Below are positions 38,356 to 48,532 of a DNA stretch of 64,000 bases, piece after piece. Source of the DNA: Arachnopeziza araneosa (Eukaryota > Ascomycota > Leotiomycetes > Helotiales > Arachnopezizaceae); NCBI GenBank assembly GCA_003988855.1, contig QYAI01000005.1, positions 372,001 to 436,000 on the forward strand, given 5' to 3'. A model generated the notes under the pieces. The model was not told the origin of the DNA, did not search any database, and saw nothing but the letters and a program-made list of their open reading frames with translations. The first letter of the stretch is position 1. Every line of letters starts with the position of its first letter. A program made the translations under genes and the position numbers.

Positions 38356-39953
38356 CTAGAGATCCGCACATACTGCACGTGTTCGTACTAGTGGGGCAGG
38401 CTGCTCTAAACCTACTACTTCTGCTTCTACCTCAATTCTTAAGCTTATTTCAGCTTCCTGGGCCTCTCTAGCTATTATTTCAGCTTCCTGGACCTCCCCA
38501 GCTCGTAGAACAACCCCTTTGCGTATAAAAGCCTTCTTCTTTTGCCTCTTTTTTTGGACTTTCTTATTAGCTGCTCTAAGTGTTCGGTTCTCAGCTGCAA
38601 GCAGGGTAGCGCTCTGCATAGCTAGCTGGCAGCCTTTAATAAGCTGGTTTACTGCTTGAGTAGTAGGACTAGGTGGACTTCCTGAGCGATATCGAATTAA
38701 AGCTTGAAGTGACTTGCTTTGAAGCTCTAGTTCAGTTATATTATGTGGTGTTTCTGGGGCCCAGCTAGCTTCAATTCTAGGCTGGCAGGAGACGGTGTTT
38801 GAAGCCGAGTATGTAGCTGCTCTAGTACTTCTTCTGGGTTAAAAGGAACTAGCCCAGTTGCTCTAAATCCACATCGAATAGTGTTTAAGCTATATGTAGC
38901 AGTTCGAGCTTGCATATATAGTTCTAAAAAATCTTCTTTATCGACGTGGTTAATTCCAGCTCTTATTTGCTGCTGCACAGCTTGCCCGTACGTCAGCTTT
39001 AAAACCGAGAAACAAGACACGTCTAGAGGCTGCAATAAGTGAGAAGAATGAGGTGGCATGCAGAGTACAATAATGAAGTTTTCGGAGCAGTACTGATCGA
39101 GTTCAGCCGTAGCGTGGCTTCCATGACCGTCTAGAATAAGGGGTCTATATTTGCCGACCGTACGATTCCGAGTACTTGGCTCAAAGAGCTTTTTAAGCCA
39201 TATAAGCCCTAGTTCGTCTGTTATCCATCCATTCTCACTAACTTCAACTAGCCAGTCAGGTGGCAAGCCCTCGTACTAGCTCTTCTGAAGCCACTTGCCT
39301 TTAAAAATAACAAGCGGAGGCAATATATATCCAGTTGACTGAACTAACTCAATAACAGTAACCCATTCTCTATTTCCAGGCTGAATAGAGACTCCATAAG
39401 CCTTCTCTGCTGCAGTGACTACTTTTGCAGTAGATATAACTCCCATTTGAAACCTAGTTTCGTCAAAATTATATGTATCCTCTTCTACAATTCCATGCTT
39501 TGCAATTGTATTCTGCACAAGCTGAAACCACGCTCGAATAACCTCTGGGTCTTCACACAAAGCTCTCTTATAGTCGTACTTTCGATTATATCGTGATTTA
39601 AGCTCTGGGTAGCGGTTGATAGATCGAAGGACCCAATGCTGGCCTAAAGCAGCTTTCTCAGCCCCGACGCGTTCTGTATACAATAACTCTGCCATCTGCT
39701 GAACTAGAGCTTGTGTAGGAGGTATACCACGCGTATCCATAGATAATATCCATTGAACGAGCGTGTTTTCTTCGGTTTGAGTAAGTTTTCGCTTTTGGGA
39801 GTTCGATTCTAGTTGAGGGGTAGTTCCTTTGCTTCTTCGAAGTAGGGTTCTTTGAGGTACGTCGTACGCGTGTGCAGCAGCTCTCAAGCTCCTAAACTGA
39901 CCTAATCTATAGGCCTGCAGAGCTAGTTCGATTCTGCCTTCGTTTTGGGTCAT
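38356..39953 (-). pseudogene. Pogo/Fot1 transposase, broken by a stop and a frameshift
   Basis: The transposase remnant runs from MTQNEGRIELALQAYR at 39953. An N-terminal psq-type helix-turn-helix (AAAHAYDVPQRTLLRR) is followed by a CENP-B-type DNA-binding domain (TQTEENTLVQWILSMDTRG) and a DDE catalytic domain with the acidic residues in NFDETRFQMG, ILDGHGSHA and LLQPLD. An in-frame TAG at 39276-39278 splits the catalytic domain between WLQKS and YEGLPPDWL. A second lesion near 38745-38775 shifts the frame before the coiled C-terminal tail, which then reads on in another frame (SATLLAAENRTLRAANKK) to 38356. A single CAG-to-TAG change would explain the stop. As read here the element cannot encode a complete transposase. 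A non-autonomous or decayed copy is the likely status. Confidence 0.88.
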
Positions 39954-39995
39954 TTCGAGCTATTTGGGTGGAGCAACAAAGTAGTTGAATATAGT

Positions 39996-40048
39996 GAGGG
40001 GCGGGGCACGGATTCTGAGCCACTGAGCCACTGAGTGGTCAGATACGT
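39996..40048 (-). repeat. Right terminal inverted repeat
   Basis: Read on the minus strand, it begins with the same bases as the left end and shares GAATCCGTGCCCC further in. It is followed by the flanking TA at 40049-40050. Confidence 0.85.
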
Positions 40049-40209
40049 TACAACCGGAACTCATAACGTAATATTCGTCATCTACTCTGCTTCTTCCCTA
40101 CCTTACTACTATCTCTTGTCTTCTATCTTTTGCCTCTGTACAGATAATCCACTGCGCTACATTGGGATGGCACGAGACTGCAGCCATCGACAGCAGGAAA
40201 AGACCAGGA

Positions 40210-42472
40210 ATGTCACCACCAGAAAGCATTGATTTGACTCCTTCTGCCAGCCCAGACTACCAGTCCATTATCTCCACACCTTCGAACTCCCGCCAGAATC
40301 ATGAGAACAACGGCGATATGGAAGCTCTCGATGGTCGCAATAATACGAGAAGGTTAATTGCTCAGCATGCGAGTGAAGGGCAGAACTTCACCCTGCGAGG
40401 TATCATTTGTGGACTCTTGATCGGTACATTGATAGCGTTCAGCAATTTTTTTTACGGGATGCAAAGTGGATGGGTATCTTCCATGAGTATGCCGTCTGCC
40501 CTGATCGGCTTTGCATTCTTTAAGACGCTCTCTAAGCACTTGACTTTGCCCTTTACCCCAGTTGAGAATGTGCTGGTACAAACAGTAGCTGGAAGCATGG
40601 GAACAATGCCCCTCGGCTGCGGGCTCATTGGTGTCATGCCAGCTCTCAATTATATGCTAAAGCCGGAGGAAGGAGGACCACTTATCCTACCGCTTTGGAA
40701 ACTCGTTCTGTGGTCATTAGGGCTATGTTTTTTCGGTGTGGTATTTGCCGTTCCTTTGAGAAGGCAGGTCATTATACGCGAAAAGTTGAAATTTCCCTCC
40801 GGGACAGCAACTGCATTAATGATTGGAGTGTTGCACGGTAACCCAGCAATCATCGACAGTTCAGAAGACTCTCACGGCCCAGTCATCCAAGACGAACATC
40901 CACGAGATCCTGAGAATGAGCAACTAGCAGAAATTGAGGGAGGAAATATACCCCCCCCAAGCAGCTGGGAATCTAGGTTTAAGCTATTATCTTTATCCTT
41001 TGTCATATCAGGACTGTATGCTCTGACTGCCTACTTCATTCCGTTCTTACGAAACTTGCCTGTGTTTGGAACTTATCTTGCGGAATCCTATTTATGGACT
41101 TTGAATCCGTCTTTGGCCTATGTTGGGCAAGGAATTATAATTGGACCTGAAACTACTGCCGCTATGCTAGCTGGCTGTCTGGTTGGGTGGGGAGTTTTGT
41201 CACCCTTGGCAAAGGCTCGTGGTTGGGCCCCTGGGAAAATCGATGACTGGGAGACCGGAAGTAAAGGTTGGATTGTCTGGATCTCTTTGGCAATTATGCT
41301 AGCCGACTCTGTGGTTAGCTTGGGCTACTTAGCATTGAGGCCATTAGCAAAGCATTGGTCGTACTACATTACAGAAGCGTTTGCCAAGCTTGGTAAGAGG
41401 GTCTGTGAGGGTCTTTACTACAGTTCTGGAGGCCGAACAGTGAAAGGGTATGCTCTAATCACCACTGCTGAAGAATCCGCTGCTTGTTCTGAGACTACGG
41501 AGTCGAATTCTCAGGACGAAAGTGCTTTCTTAGAAAGAGAGACTGGAGATCTTTCAGAACCTGATGCTCCTCCTGAGCACCTCGTTAGCGACCGAACTGT
41601 TTGGATTTTCCTCATCTTGTCCATTGTTTTCTGCGTAGCATCAATACGGATTGTCTTTGGTACGATTGTACCTCTTTACGCTACGATAGTTGCGGTTTTC
41701 ATGGCTCTAATTCTCTCTATCATGGGCGTCCGCGCTCTTGGAGAAACAGATCTTAATCCTGTCTCGGGTATTAGCAAGCTGGCTCAACTCTTCTTTGCCC
41801 TAATTATACCACGGTCAAATCCAAACTCGGTCGTCATTAACCTGGTCGCTGGTGCCGTCTCTGAAGCCGGAGCTTTACAGGCAGGTGATCTTATGCAGGA
41901 CTTGAAGACAGGTCACCTTCTTGGTGCTGCTCCAAACGCTCAGTTCTGGGGCCAGATGATTGGTTCACTGTTTGGAGCCGTTGTGAGCGCCTTAATCTAC
42001 CAACTTTATACGAGCGTCTATGAAATCCCTGGTGATTTATTTCAAGTTCCTACAGGATATGTATGGATCTTCACGGCAAGATTACTCACAGGGCAAGGCT
42101 TACCATATATGGCTTGGCAATGGGCCCTGGGCTTCGGGATTATCTTTACGATTACCACGATCGCGAGAATTATCGGTAACGGGAAGTCATGGCACCCTTA
42201 TATACCTGGCGGAATTGCCTTTGCCATTGGTAAGTTTTTATCAAGCCATATCTGCTATTAAATACACCAGCTTACCAAACCTAGGTATCTACAACGTGCC
42301 ATCCTTCACTCTAGCACGAACAATTGGAGGTTTAATCAGTTGGTACTGGAAGTCTTACCAGAAGCGAGAGGAATCATCTATTATAATCCTAGCAAGTGGG
42401 TTCATACTCGGTGAAGGGGTCTTCAGCATTGTGAACCTACTTTTAGCAAGTGCTAGGGTACCTCACTTGTAG
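40210..42472 (+). CDS. OPT-family oligopeptide transporter (YGL114W-like)
   Basis: This is a polytopic membrane protein of the oligopeptide transporter family, expected to import small peptides or metal-chelator conjugates with protons. Two exons (40210-42229 and 42285-42472) give 735 residues. A polar N-terminus of about 55 residues precedes many hydrophobic segments: FTLRGIICGLLIGTLIAFSNFFYGMQ, PFTPVENVLVQTVAGSMGTMP, FGVVFAVPLRRQVI, KLKFPSGTATALMIGVLHG and others. The last exon adds ARTIGGLISWYWKSY and a terminal membrane helix. The pattern NFFYGMQSGW plus KLKFPSGTA suits the branch containing yeast YGL114W, whose substrate is not settled. I chose ATG 40210 (MSPPESIDL) because the earlier in-frame codon is not ATG. 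A transposon end lies 161 bp upstream, so the native promoter may be displaced. Confidence 0.92.
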
Positions 42473-44326
42473 TCTTTTCCCCAGAAAAGTCGAAAATCGA
42501 AAAATAGATATCTACAACCATGCTCGCTACGGATTTGTAAAAAATGTCTTCATGGGATGTGAGATAACTCGTGCACATAACTGAAGTCCCAAGGAGAGGT
42601 GACCTTGAAAGGGATCGATTCTTAGATATGGCATGAGCGAGCAAGCCAGGCCGCTTTCCTTCCGCGGCGATCAATCAGCCTCAATCTGGAGCTACAGCAG
42701 CACCACCACCAATTGACTCTCTACTGTAGCAGGCGATTCTCGGCTTCTTTCCTTCTCTCCACCTCCATTCCAATACCCTGAATAATCTCCTCTTTCTCCC
42801 TCATACACTTCCATATTCTACTCTTTTATTCTTCTTTACACTAGGTCATGGCCATTGATTGATTCTGCGGTAAGGAACAGCAATGATCCTACCCACATTA
42901 TGCTAGGCCGCAAGTCACGCGACTTCTCGCAAACACTGAATGAGGGCGGCGGCCTACCGCAAGTCTCTTTTGACTAGCCTTGCCAGCTAAGATGCCACGA
43001 AACAGATACATTTACTTTTAGGCCATCATGATTCTCCGACGAACTTATCCTCGGAAGAAGATGTTTTCGCTGACTAGCAAAAGCACAGGGCTTAGACGTC
43101 ATAAAAGTAAACACCCGGGCTCTTATCCAATGTCTGATTTCAGGAATGAGGATTCTAACAAGACCAAATATTTGTCTGGTGATTTTAGGCAGGCGATCCA
43201 GAAGATAGCCTCGCCGGGGGGTGGCTCATGCCAACGGATCAGGGTTTAACTAAACTGCAGAGCCAATCATTCCTGCTCTAATACATTTTTCCTTCGCAGC
43301 TGCTGCACAAGCCTTTCGTAACGTGCCACAGCTTTGAGATGCAGCGAGGTTCTATTATAAGGCGTTGAATATGCTTATTCATGTGAGTAATTTTCAATCA
43401 AGTAGAAGTTTCTGGTCATTCTTGGGAATGCTGGATGGTCATAATTTGAAGATCTGCCCTTTAGCTAGATCTCCTGACTTTCAGACTGCTGTTGAGTATA
43501 ATCGTGCAGTATTATTTGGTACTGTAGCTGTAGATCCTGGAGACGTGAGGATAATTAAGCCTAATAACATTAAGATGAGTAAAACTTTAAGATATTTCGC
43601 ATGACATTCGCATTTCGGTGCGCTGTACAAAAATGCTCTCTAGCTTTGATATCTTCTACAATCATTTATCACCGAGGCTAAATACAAAGCATAACATTCA
43701 AGTGCTACTGAGATGTACCCTTCTACTTAAAACGGATGGATGAAAAAGAAAAATTCACATTATTACCAACCAGCACACGCTAATATGTCCTTTAATTCTT
43801 CGCTTACTGGCAGAAACACTTTAGTTGTCAGATTTCAACACCGGCATTCAGACTTAATCTCAAAGAGAAAGGCTTGAACAATCAAGTCTGGGTATTGAGC
43901 TCGTCTCTTTGTAATGGTCCCCTGTTCCAGTATGGCGGATAGTAAGTCGGTCTTCTCGAGATAATCTTCTCCTTATATGTTGTGGATAATGAATCTATCT
44001 TTTGAGATAATCTTCAATTTATATGTTGTAGAAATGAGTCTGTTTCTTTTGTATTTTTCTTCTACTTATGAGTTTACGGTTGATGACTTCATCTTTTAAG
44101 GTAATCTTCTATTTGTGTCTTGCAGAAACTCGCCGAAGAAAATAAAAGACGGGGGCTACAATCTAGTACCGCCCTGGTAAATGTGGGCACCAACAATAGT
44201 AACTCAAATGATGACGAGGAGAAAACCGCAAAATCATGGTATAGTCCGTACTCCAATCTATATCCTACATAATACATGACTCCATTTTCGGGTGACTTTT
44301 GAATAACCCTTGAGACGCTAAGAGCA
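42473..44326. other. Gene-poor 1.85-kb stretch
   Basis: No protein is supported here. Short open frames at 43028-43249 and 43365-43604 have no family character. The right part holds a four-copy tandem repeat (43941-44130) and, just after it, a short open frame with protein-like composition (44105-44272). The sequence is AT-rich and may include gene or transposon relics. Confidence 0.5.
43941..44130. repeat. Imperfect tandem repeat, about 47 bp x 4
   Basis: Four diverged units begin around 43941-43950, 43991, 44038 and 44085. They are aligned by the motif GAGATAATCTTC at 43958 and 44004, with related TATTTTTCTTC at 44053 and GGTAATCTTC at 44100. Spacing is 46-48 bp. Each unit ends with a TATGTTGTAG- or CTTGCAG-like string followed by A-rich sequence, which resembles an intron 3' end. 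The units are too diverged for a recent microsatellite-type expansion. Confidence 0.7.
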
Positions 44327-46038
44327 TCAAACCTTGCTACGTTGCCCAACTAAGAGATTTACACTCTCTTTCACATTATCACGACCCCAGACGCCATCCT
44401 TACCACCTCGTCTCCATTCGTCTCCAGTTGCATCTTCGCCGCCTCCTCTACCGGCCTCCCCGGAGATAATCTCCAAATCCCTCTTCTGAGAACTTAACCA
44501 CCGAGCAATGAAATCTGTTGGATTTTTAGACAAAGCATCAAAAAACGTGTGTTTCGACTTGGAATTTGATATCTTTTGGACCAGAATAGAAAGGTGGTCG
44601 TTCATGTTGACGATCTCTCTCAAATTTTGGGCATAGCTAGGATTGACAAGATAGTTTGAGAGCGCAGCTTTCAAGGGATCATTAACTTGAACACGGACAT
44701 CGTATATCGTTGGTGCTGGATTTTCATGAAAGTCTTTATCAACACGTATCGTGTATTGCAGCTTGACAGGTGGTAGTGCAGCAACATTGCTGTTAACAAC
44801 ATCTGGAAGATAGGGAATATAGCCTTTTTCGCGTAGAAGGATCTGTACGTCAGTTCGAGCTCTCTATATCCTTCCGGCTGACTTACTGGTCTTAAACGAT
44901 CATCACAATTGAACGACCTCTTTTCATCTTCTTCTTGTAGGCCCATGAGATTGATATAGTCCCAAAGACCTAATACAGCGTCGGAACGAGTACCTTCATT
45001 GGTATCGAGAAGTTCGGCCAATGCAGGGCGGTAGAGGAAGACCTCAGGGTCCTCGTCACGGACAAGGTTGATTGTGATATTTGTGCTTTCATCTCCTCCA
45101 CGCTTGAACTCCAATTGATCAAAATCTGCTGCAGTTGGGAGATTGGGGGTATTCGGGGCTACGACAGGTTTTTTCCATTCGACGGTTTGATCCGAGCCAT
45201 CTTTTGCTTTGCTCCTGTCAAATTCCACCGTCATTGCCTTGAAGAAGTGCGAGAATTTGTACGGCTTCTGCTGCGATCTCTTTTTCGATTCTGGTTTATC
45301 ATCTTCATCCATGGCATCCCCATTGGTGGCTTCCTCCTCGTCATCACTGTCGTCGCTATCAACATCGTCCTCATCCTCGTCCAATAATTTTCCTTCAATC
45401 TTGACTCGGTATGATGAATCAATATTTGTACTGAAGTCAAAGGCATCTACATCGAGGGAATCTGCCTGCCAAGGTTGGTCTTCTACTGTATTGCTGATCC
45501 ATATTCGAAGGGTTCTGTAGCGCTGTATAGGATTAGCATTGGAGGTAGTCGTGTGCATCCTGAGAAGGGTTACCTTGACATTTCTGTTGACCGCATCTTG
45601 AATGTCCAGGCGCTTCCGCGTCATAGTAGAATCCAACCGGCGTTCAATTTCTCTTAAATCTCTATATCGCTGGACACCATCTCCAATAATGCATTCTTCG
45701 ACACCATCCGGGACATTCTTATCTGTCGGCTTACGACTGCGCATCTTTGCGCGATCACTGGCCTGGAGCTGAGCAGCTTGTTGCGCTTGCATTTGCGCCG
45801 GAGTCAATGAGCTTTGAGGGTGTGCTCCAGAAATCATAGGACCTGAATGACGATTCATCAGTATTATTGTATGGCCAAATAGGGAAGGCGCAACGATGAC
45901 AGAGAAAGTGAGACTCTTTGGCACATGGAAGGATGGGAAAGGAAGGCACGTACCAATTCCTCTTCGTGCAGCCGTATGGGGAGCAGCATGGGGCGACCGT
46001 TGCGGTTGCTGCTGAAAAGGGCGGAAGTTTGGTTGCAT
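44327..46038 (-). CDS. SNF12: SWI/SNF complex subunit Snf12 (SWIB domain)
   Basis: This is the fungal homologue of BAF60 (SMARCD), a core subunit of the SWI/SNF chromatin remodeller; Rsc6 of the RSC complex is related. Three exons (46038-45954, 45842-44887, 44842-44327) give 518 residues. The N-terminus is Gln/Pro-rich. The central part has family blocks KNVPDGVEECIIGDGVQRYRDLREIERRLD and RKRLDIQDA, written here as they occur in pieces around residues 90-130. An acidic stretch (DEDEDDVDSDDSDDEEE) follows. The SWIB/MDM2 fold spans roughly residues 295-375 (FLYRPALAELLDTNEGTRSD, LGLWDYINLMGLQEEDEKR) and continues across the last intron. The intron after RRGIG carries no exon content and joins cleanly to PMISGAHPQSS. 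Snf12 and Rsc6 are hard to separate by eye; the long acidic middle and length favour Snf12. Confidence 0.88.
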
Positions 46039-46634
46039 CTTGGCAAAAGAGGATTACGCGTTAACATATGAATTGCGAAATCGTAGTTTCCTTCGAGAAT
46101 TATGGCGTTTTGAGAATCGAATTAAGCTTCTCTAGAAATCTGACCTAGATATCGCGTTGCACTTTCTCCATACGCGACTATTCCGGTCTTTGGCGCTAAC
46201 CGGATTTGATCACAGCATTGCAAAGAAATAATTGATATCAAAATTTTCGATCGTTTACTCTATCATCATTAACTTTGGAATATTAAAAGATGCAAATGTC
46301 CCTTGAGAAGTAGCATGGATGTAGTTACATCGAGAGGTAGGAGGTTGATGCTACTTGTGTACAGCCAAGTCCTATCAAAATCAGAGGGAACTTTGAACTA
46401 GCAATCTGGATGTGTTCCACCTAACTAAGACAGATAACTTGTATGACAGGCCTACACTTCACGAGAATCCATTCGAGTTTGTTAGCCAGTTATTTTGCTG
46501 CCCTACAAAGGGCCTATGCAACAAACACCCCTTCTCATGCTATTCCCATGTACAATCCCCAACAATGCACCAGACGCCATTCAATATCCATCCATGCCAT
46601 TACCTTCTCACATACTCCAGAATGCTAACCATCA
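46039..46634. other. HYM1 3' region and SNF12 promoter
   Basis: Both flanking genes are on the minus strand. Several short open frames here (around 46412-46705) overlap antisense to the HYM1 3' end and lack any family character. No other feature is seen. Confidence 0.5.
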
Positions 46635-47937
46635 CTATCGTGACTGTGATCCTAAAAGAGCTGGTTTCTGCGTCGGCTCTACAGGCGTTAAGGGCATATT
46701 CTTGATCTGCTTGATCAAAAATTCTCTTTCATCAATAAACTGCTCATCCTCAGTTCGGTCTTCCAGAAATCCCTTTAAGAATTCTAGCAATTTCTCTCGG
46801 TTGATGAGCAATATCTTCTGCACAGCGATAGACTTGTGTGGGTTCGCCACAAAGACCTTGAAGACGTGGAATCCCTCGTACTGGACCATTTTTCTCTCGT
46901 CTCGGAGCAGGTTCATGCAAATCTTCAAATGCTCTCCGCGGTCGACGTATGCAGTCATGACAGAGTAGTTTGCTCGATCTAACAGGATCTCCCCTAATAA
47001 CTTGATAGACTGTCGCTTAGTAACATAACTATTTGATTTGACAAGAATGTTGTTATACTTGTCAAAAAAGAGGTCGAAATTAGTAGCTAGGTACTGAGCA
47101 ACCATTGTCTTGTGCTTAGTAAGGAGTTCCTACAAATGTTAGAATAATCGCTGTTGTTTGTATATGACCCTATCAACTTACTCTGAAAGTCGTAAAAGCA
47201 TCTGCCCCAACCTCGAAAGAACCTTTGTCGATCCAATTGAAAAATTTCCAAAAGACTCCTCTGCCACTCTGCTTCACTTCTGGATTGACACCAGTCAGAC
47301 CCTTGGAAGGGCTCGTCCCATCTTCACTTGGGTCATCGTAAAGTAAGATTGCAGCTGCCGCTTCACTCTTCAATACCTCTCTTAAGACAGTGCCTGCAGG
47401 TGTAGCACTCTCTTTGTGATCATAGCCGTTGCATAACTCCACAAGAACCTCGGGACGGTTATTGATAACATAACTCAGGGCCAGCGGTTCACTCTTTGGT
47501 GATGCAGTTGGCGGTCGGAACCGAAGAACATAGGAGAATATGACCTGGGCATCTTTTCTCGATTCAAAAGGGAGTCTCCATAGGTTCAAAGCAAGGAGGT
47601 ATAGCAGATCCTCCTGTATCATACCAGTCACTAAACCGTAGACCTGTTCGGGGCTTGCTTCTTGTTCTACGACGCACAGCGGATCAGAAGAGATGCAGCA
47701 ACCAGCCAAGAATGCGGGATTTACCTTGATTTCCCTGCAACATAAACTTCATTTGCCCCAAGGTTTTTGCTAGCTCCTCAGCCTATGTGTATATCAGCTT
47801 CTGCGCCTCGCTGGTTGCAGTATGCTTCGCACCTTTGAAGGCCCCGCTGGTCCATCAAGCTTAAGTATCTGTTCCTTTGCCTGCTTTGGTACATCCCCAG
47901 TGTTCGTCCGCGGGCGGCGGCCAAATAGGAATGACAT
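46635..47937 (-). CDS. HYM1: Mo25-family scaffold Hym1
   Basis: Hym1 is an armadillo-fold adaptor that activates GCK-type kinases. In fungi it works with Kic1 and the NDR kinase Cbk1 (RAM/MOR network) in polar growth and septation. Four exons, 47937-47833, 47782-47725, 47666-47182 and 47129-46635, total 1143 nt, or 380 residues, slightly longer than animal Mo25. The start MSFLFGRRPRTNTGDVPKQ is typical. Family sequence includes LLYLLALNLWRLPFESRKDA, FWKFFNWIDKGSFEVGADAF, and, in the last exon, YLATNFDLFFDKYNNILVKS, YVTKRQSIKLLGEILLDR and VQYEGFHVFKVFVANPHKS. The second exon is only 58 nt and would be missed by open-frame calling. The gene shares a divergent promoter with the arginine methyltransferase gene. 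Confidence 0.95.
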
Positions 47938-48532
47938 ACTAAATATGCGAGAATTGGTTGTCCGACTATGAGCTACAGCAATTCGTCTCGTGTGGTGTAA
48001 ACAAAACCCTGATCATTCGGCGGCTTCGTGCAAAAGAATTGTAAGATCAATTACGCAGAAGCTCCACAACTAGATAAGCTATCATGACTAACAAGTGCTG
48101 CAACTCTGATTCATGTTGCTGGACTTGGATCGTTGGCTAGGTGAGGACTTGAGATATCTGTGAGTTAGGTCTGTTTTGTTCACCAGCGCCTAACCCCTTT
48201 TTGCCGCCAACTCAGACCCCTGTCAATAAACAAGCCAAGCACACAGTTTGCGCTGTTTGACAGATGACAAGGAGCAGGATGCCAAACGGTCGGTGAGTTT
48301 TTCCTTTTGCATCCTACTGCTCTGCTTGAGAATATCCTACAAGGACTTTGAATGCTACTACTTTGCTATCACCACGTGATGGCAGTTTGAACCCTGCATG
48401 GATAAAGAAGTTCACACTCATCCACTTCAAATATTCCATATTCTAGGACTTTGGACGAAAGACCGTCGAGAGTTCACCCAAACAATCTCGGCATTGCCTA
48501 AGATATTCCTGGTTGCCTGAACTCCACATACT
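47938..48532. other. HYM1/RMT3 divergent promoter
   Basis: This 595-bp spacer lies between divergent genes. It contains a CACGTG site listed separately. No coding exon is seen. Confidence 0.5.
48373..48380 (-). promoter_or_regulatory. ATCACGTG (Cbf1-type E-box)
   Basis: Read on the minus strand the sequence is ATCACGTG, matching the RTCACGTG core of Cbf1-like bHLH factors. It is 160 bp upstream of the arginine methyltransferase ATG and in the divergent HYM1 promoter. Function is inferred from the motif only. Confidence 0.35.

Larger units (their letters stand above)
38188..40048 (-). mobile_element. Fot1/pogo-type DNA transposon (Tc1-mariner superfamily)
   Basis: This is a 1861-bp element with terminal inverted repeats, flanked by TA on both sides (38186-38187 and 40049-40050), the target duplication of this superfamily. 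The ends start ACGTATCTGACCACTCAGTG and are inverted copies over about 50 bp, continuing to GAATCCGTGCCCC. The left end carries a nearly duplicated CAGTGGCTCAG block, with about 8 bp more than the right end. The single gene inside encodes a pogo-type transposase, now broken. The right end is 161 bp from the ATG of the OPT transporter gene. The matching TA flanks, ends and size agree with fungal Fot1-like elements. Insertion looks fairly recent because the two ends are almost identical, but that is inference. Confidence 0.92.

Noticed and set aside
42453..43604. Short open frames at 42453-42674, 43028-43249 and 43365-43604
   Set aside because: None shows repeat, domain or conserved-looking character, and all are under 80 codons.
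46412..46968. Plus-strand open frames opposite the HYM1 end
   Set aside because: They are shadows of the minus-strand HYM1 coding sequence and its 3' region.
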